From NCBI RefSeq assembly GCF_011806525.1, contig NZ_JAAVKI010000001.1, forward strand, positions 372,001 through 436,000: 64,000 nucleotides of DNA, in the 5' to 3' direction. Both the position numbers and the translations under genes were made by a program. A model generated the notes under the pieces. That model saw only the letters and a program-made list of their open reading frames with translations. It did no database searches and was not told the DNA's origin. Positions within the stretch are counted from its first letter, which is position 1. Each line of letters begins with the position of its first letter. Shown piece after piece: positions 63,132 to 64,000 of the stretch. Source of the stretch: Thalassospira sp. HF15. Its GTDB lineage: Bacteria; Pseudomonadota; Alphaproteobacteria; Rhodospirillales; Thalassospiraceae.

Positions 63132-64000
63132 TCACTGAGTGTCGAGGTGCTCTTCGGTGATTTTTCTGCGCCACAGAATGAACAACCCGGATAAAACGAC
63201 GATACCACATCCAACCAACATCAACATGTCGGGCTTCTCGCCGAACAGGATCATGCCCAATGCAATACCGAACAACAGGCGGGTGTACCTAAATGGCGTA
63301 ACCGCCGAAACATCACCGGTGCGCATTGCTTTCATCAGAGCAGCATATGCAAATGCCCCCATCAGGATCGCGCCGACGAAATACAAAAAGCTTTGCGCAT
63401 TCATCCAAGTGAACGCTTTTCCATCCCAAATCGAAAACGCGATGCCGGCCAGAATAATGGCTACAAAGCCGTAAAACCCTAAAATGGACGTACTCAGAGA
63501 TACCGGTGCCGCACGGCTGGCCAGGTCACGACCGGCAAAACCGATGGTGCCGATGACGGCAAGCAAGGACAATGCAGAAAAGCTGTCTGCGGTCGGTCGC
63601 AGAATGATTAGAACGCCGATCAACCCAACGATGATTGCTGCCCACCTTCTCCAGCCCACCTTTTCGCCAAACAGGATCGCGGCGCCAAGAACGACAATAA
63701 TTGGTGTCGCCTGAAGAATGGCCGTGGTCGATGAAAGCGGTGTCAGCGCTAATGCGAGGACATAAAACAACCGTCCAATAACCTCAAAAACGATCCTTAT
63801 GCCCATGGCGCGCGACAGTACGTCGGGATTAAGCAGGCGCTTCTTCTGAATCCGCGCGACAACCGCAAACAGCAGCGCACCACCAATTCCGAACACAAGC
63901 AAGACCTGACCGACAGCATGTGTCTCTGAAACAGCCTTAACGAACGCATCCTCAAAAGAAAACGCCACCATCGCAGCCATCATCCAGAGGCTGCCTATAA
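63132..64000 (-). CDS. EamA/DMT family transporter, 5'-truncated by window edge
   Basis: The frame is open to the end of the window (codons for I-G-S-L-W precede the first internal Met at 63983), and the usual N-terminal helix starts before it, so the true start lies outside. About ten hydrophobic segments make two EamA repeats, with ALTPLSSTTAILQATPIIVVLGAAILFGEKVG (end of repeat one, split by family usage) and TPFRYTRLLFGIALGMILFGEKPD in repeat two. It probably exports a metabolite or drug; the substrate is unknown. Confidence 0.88.
   Translation of the reverse strand, partial: IGSLWMMAAMVAFSFEDAFVKAVSETHAVGQVLLVFGIGGALLFAVVARIQKKRLLNPDVLSRAMGIRIVFEVIGRLFYVLALALTPLSSTTAILQATPIIVVLGAAILFGEKVGWRRWAAIIVGLIGVLIILRPTADSFSALSLLAVIGTIGFAGRDLASRAAPVSLSTSILGFYGFVAIILAGIAFSIWDGKAFTWMNAQSFLYFVGAILMGAFAYAALMKAMRTGDVSAVTPFRYTRLLFGIALGMILFGEKPDMLMLVGCGIVVLSGLFILWRRKITEEHLDTQ

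Overview
The window is chromosomal DNA of an alphaproteobacterium, probably a marine Rhodospirillales organism of the Thalassospira type. The genus is an inference from protein flavour and moderate GC; no rRNA is present to confirm it. Supporting signs are the mltB-rlpA-dac-tmk-holB-metG-tatD chain, the recG / sdhE-mfd divergent pair, an alphaproteobacterial LexA box (GAAC-N7-GAAC) at uvrA, a short MetG, RpoH with a clear RpoH box, TrmFO, and several TRAP/TAXI and ABC uptake systems. Genes are dense. I see no insertion sequence, prophage, CRISPR array or rRNA. One tRNA-Ser(TGA) is present. Genes at both window edges are cut.

Layout. 1-3.2 kb: a translationally coupled operon of a HAMP-MFS fusion (cut at its 5' end), an ABC_sub_bind-type periplasmic protein and a GNAT. 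3.2-10 kb: an orphan TAXI-type binding protein, a diaminopropionate ammonia-lyase, two SyrD/PvdE-like cyclic-peptide ABC exporters and a type II thioesterase, with no peptide synthetase nearby. 10.1-19.5 kb: a long minus-strand housekeeping chain (ydcF-mltB-rlpA-dac-tmk-holB-metG-tatD-MBL). 19.6-20.2 kb: tRNA-Ser and yjdM. 20.2-25.8 kb: a TAXI-TRAP importer (fused 746-aa permease) divergent from a dCache chemoreceptor. 26.1-30.6 kb: a polar amino acid ABC importer with an AstE/aspartoacylase-like hydrolase. 30.8-33.6 kb: deoC-deoB and a DsbA/FrnE-like protein. 33.7-41.6 kb: mfd, sdhE, recG, a DUF502 protein, a small acidic protein and a Nudix hydrolase. 41.7-45.4 kb: rpoH, a YchJ-like SEC-C protein, a second Nudix, ssb and a free-Met-R-sulfoxide reductase. 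45.5-52.8 kb: ugpBAEC, nagA and fbaA. 53-58.4 kb: uvrA, an unknown membrane protein and trmFO. 58.5-64 kb: a periplasmic protein, an NDUFAF6-like pseudo-synthase, an MscS channel, an FAD protein, an NDUFAF3-like Mth938 protein and a cut EamA transporter.

How the parts fit. Much of the window is nutrient scavenging: TAXI-TRAP, polar amino acid ABC and glycerol-3-phosphate ABC uptake feed catabolic genes (dpaL, AstE-like, deoCB, nagA, fbaA), and a chemoreceptor sits beside one importer. Three operons that carry a binding-protein gene place a strong hairpin without a good U-tract straight after it, which fits raised expression of the binding protein over its permease. The other layer is repair and stress: uvrA under a LexA box, mfd, recG, ssb, rpoH and msrC.

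The best leads for something new are the HAMP-MFS / binding-protein / GNAT operon, the dpaL-ABC-ABC-thioesterase block without a synthetase, the pair of mitochondrial complex I assembly factor homologues at 59-63 kb, and several perfect dyads in otherwise unexplained intergenic DNA. All motif calls were made by eye; no database search was run.
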